This document shows positions 62,265-64,000 of a stretch of 64,000 nucleotides of DNA, in pieces. Source of the stretch: Opacimonas immobilis (GTDB taxonomy: Bacteria; Pseudomonadota; Gammaproteobacteria; Enterobacterales; Alteromonadaceae); NCBI RefSeq assembly GCF_048282545.1, contig NZ_CP182485.1:372001-436000 (forward strand). Direction: 5' to 3'. The notes beneath the pieces were generated by a model. It searched no databases. It was not told where the DNA came from and saw only the letters and a program-made list of their open reading frames with translations. Both the position numbers and the translations under genes were made by a program. Position 1 is the first letter of the stretch, and each line of letters starts with the position of its first letter.

Positions 62265-63239
62265 TCAGCTGGCTGTTTTTTCAACAAATACAGTTGAATT
62301 CACTTGTTCGAGAGTCGGAAGTGCGGTCATGGCACCAAGTTTGGAGCACACAAGACCACCTACTTTTGACGCAAATTGCACATAACTGGTTAAATGTTCC
62401 TTATCGGTATGCCACCCCTGTACCGCAACTTGATACAGTATCGCGCCAATGAAAGCGTCTCCGGCACCTGTCGTATCTTGAACATCAATCTGATATGGCG
62501 GGATAATAAAATGCTCTTCATGAGTAGCGACATAACATCCTTTCGCGCCTAATGTTACAAATATCACCTCCGGACCTTTGTCTAATAGTTGCTGAGCACC
62601 CTGTTCAATATCCTTTTGACCGGTGAGCAACTCAAGCTCCTCATCACTGACTTTAACCACATTGGCTTTTTCAATGAACGGTTGGCAGTGCGCAACAAAT
62701 TCTTTTTCATGTCCAGCCCAAAACGCATCCCGATAGTTCGGATCAAAACTAATAAAATTCCCTTTATCTTTGACGCTGTCTAATACAATGCGATAGGTTT
62801 CTTTGAGTGCACCTGGTAAAAAACAAGTCGCCGCCCCAAAGTGATACAAACCACCGCGATTGATCATATCCAGCAACTCATCGTTAAGTTGCAGATCAGC
62901 ATCAGCACCTCGATTGAACACAAAATCGCGTTCGCCGTCTTCAGCTAAGGCAACAAATGCGAGCGTTGTCGGTCGGTCTGAACGTTGCAACAAATCAGTA
63001 TCTACCCCGAATTGAGTAATGTAATCAGCCAAAAAATTGCCAAAAGGGTCCGTTCCCACAGCTCCGACAAAATGCGCATTACCACCGAGACGCGCTGCCG
63101 CTGCAGCAACGTTAGCAGGGGCTCCGCCTGGTTTTTTTAAAAAATTCTCACCTATGGATAAGTCTGTCCCTTTGTCGGTACACACAAAATCAATCAGTAA
63201 CTCGCCAATACAGTAAATTGCTTTCACTTTTTTATTCAC
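62265..63239 (-). CDS. PfkB-family sugar kinase, probable fructokinase
   Basis: 324 residues of the ribokinase fold. N-terminal IGELLIDFV, substrate-site GGAPANVAAAAARLGG, the FNRGADADL segment and the ATP/anion-hole DTTGAGDAFIGAI with the catalytic Asp fit fructokinase (ScrK/FrcK). It makes fructose 6-phosphate feeding the pentose phosphate path with gnd. A perfect palindrome upstream looks like a LacI-type operator. Confidence 0.88.
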   Translation of the reverse strand: MNKKVKAIYCIGELLIDFVCTDKGTDLSIGENFLKKPGGAPANVAAAAARLGGNAHFVGAVGTDPFGNFLADYITQFGVDTDLLQRSDRPTTLAFVALAEDGERDFVFNRGADADLQLNDELLDMINRGGLYHFGAATCFLPGALKETYRIVLDSVKDKGNFISFDPNYRDAFWAGHEKEFVAHCQPFIEKANVVKVSDEELELLTGQKDIEQGAQQLLDKGPEVIFVTLGAKGCYVATHEEHFIIPPYQIDVQDTTGAGDAFIGAILYQVAVQGWHTDKEHLTSYVQFASKVGGLVCSKLGAMTALPTLEQVNSTVFVEKTAS

Positions 63240-63294
63240 TCAAAATTGAACACACGATGTTAAACTAACAATTATTTTACACAGTTACAAGCAA

Positions 63295-63312
63295 AACTTA
63301 ATCGATTAAGTT
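63295..63312. promoter_or_regulatory. 18-bp perfect palindrome, probable LacI-family operator
   Basis: AACTTAATCGATTAAGTT lies 56 bp before the fructokinase start and 17 bp before the divergent AlkC-like gene. The sequence differs from the TGNAAGCGCTTNCA set, so a different regulator (sucrose/fructose type) is likely. Confidence 0.65.
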
Positions 63313-63328
63313 ACTTTGAGAATTTACT

Positions 63329-64000
63329 ATGCCAAAGTCTTTCAAACAACACTATAACCATCAATCCATTACGGCTCTTGGCAAAACAATAACCGCGAAT
63401 TATCCTGATTTCCCACTTGAAAATTTTGTCCATGAAGCAAGTCATAACATCGAATCCTTGGAGTTTAAGGCGCGTTCACAACAAATTACTCAAGCCTTAG
63501 TCAACCATTTACCGCACGATTTTGCTGATGCTATTGCGACCTTAATGGCCTCACTGGCGCCCGATTTTGACGCGTTAAGAGTGGATGCAGCGCAAGCAGG
63601 CTGGACTATCCAAGATTTTGCTCCGGAAGGCATTTCTGGTTGGATGATTATGCCATGTGCGGATTTTGTTGCACTCAGAGGAGTAACGGATGCACATTTT
63701 GCGTTGAGTATGACGGCGCTTGAAGCCATGACCAGCCGATTCAGTGCTGAGTTTGCTATACGGCCTTTTTTACGAGACTTTCCCAAGCGCACTCTCGCAC
63801 AATGTTTGCACTGGACTAAGCACTCGAATCAGCATGTTCGACGCCTTGCTTCGGAAGGCACCAGACCGGTTCTACCTTGGGGGATGAAGCTCCCAGAACT
63901 TGGTGCCGATCCAAAGTTAAGCTTACCAATATTGGATGCATTAAAAGACGACCCTAGTGATTATGTACGAAAATCCGTTGCTAACCATCTAAACGATCAC
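63329..64000 (+). CDS. AlkC-like DNA alkylation repair protein, 5' part (runs off the right edge)
   Basis: 224 codons visible from ATG 63329 (MPKSFKQHYNHQSITALGK). HEAT-like helical repeats with SQHVRRLASEGTRPVLPWG-type and DDPSDYVRKSVANHLNDH segments match the AlkC/AlkD HEAT-like glycosylase group that removes 3-methyladenine from DNA. The first motif here reads NQHVRRLASEGTRPVLPWG. The 3' end is outside the window. Confidence 0.85.
   Translation, partial: MPKSFKQHYNHQSITALGKTITANYPDFPLENFVHEASHNIESLEFKARSQQITQALVNHLPHDFADAIATLMASLAPDFDALRVDAAQAGWTIQDFAPEGISGWMIMPCADFVALRGVTDAHFALSMTALEAMTSRFSAEFAIRPFLRDFPKRTLAQCLHWTKHSNQHVRRLASEGTRPVLPWGMKLPELGADPKLSLPILDALKDDPSDYVRKSVANHLNDH

Noticed and set aside
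63490..63792. Minus-strand frame of 100 codons
   Set aside because: Antisense to the AlkC-like gene, which has clear family motifs; low-complexity Ser/Ala content is typical of a shadow frame.

Overview
The window looks like chromosome from a marine, Alteromonadales-like gammaproteobacterium of moderate G+C. Pointers are the Gram-negative envelope genes (waaA, eptA, Omp85), a VF530-family protein, a VC_2705-type Na+/solute symporter with its DUF4212 subunit, LexA boxes of the E. coli type, and a glucan-degrading locus built from TonB receptor, lipoprotein GH16, lipoprotein GH3, GH1 and a sugar MFS carrier. I saw no tRNA or rRNA gene, no CRISPR array and no insertion sequence.

Layout. 1-5090 (minus): the N-terminal part of waaA, then a tightly overlapping tryptophan-degradation group (secreted kynurenine-formamidase-like hydrolase, kynU, an MFS carrier, a YdjM-like membrane protein). 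5339-6139: a one-repeat voltage-gated cation channel with a Fur-like box upstream. 6297-12024 (minus): an AT-richer envelope-remodelling island of a one-POTRA Omp85 barrel, eptA, dgkA and an LtaS-like phosphoglycerol transferase, with a PmrA-type box before each of the two transcription units. 12456-17717: a dctPQM TRAP carrier of the 2-oxoacid/lactate type and its divergent Cache histidine kinase and NarL-type regulator. 17903-19477: fadD with a FadR-like site. 19777-24719: the complete S10 ribosomal operon with an L4-type leader, ending at rpsQ in a terminator and not followed by the spc operon. 25068-27877: an orphan GAF-GspE ATPase and a HAD phosphatase.

27953-31552 is a DNA-damage cluster: umuDC and yebG diverge from two good LexA boxes, and just downstream lies a stand-alone endolysin/holin cassette with a LexA-like site of its own, so it may be an SOS-triggered lysis module. 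31556-39300 holds gloA, ybaK, an NTF2-like protein, a Zrg-like ABC transporter with a His-rich loop, a secreted zinc metalloprotease with a GlyGly-CTERM tail, and a GST. A His-rich zinc-type TonB receptor with a Zur-like palindrome faces them. 41865-45363: an acetyltransferase, two small unknown genes and the symporter pair.

45782-60164 is a laminarin (beta-1,3-glucan) utilisation locus: LacI regulator, GH1, sugar MFS, GH3 lipoprotein, TonB receptor, and a 1573-residue GH16 lipoprotein carrying seven copies of an unassigned module of about 140 residues. Three matching 14-bp LacI-type operators tie the locus together. The window closes with VF530, gnd, a fructokinase beside an 18-bp palindrome, and the start of an AlkC-like DNA repair gene.
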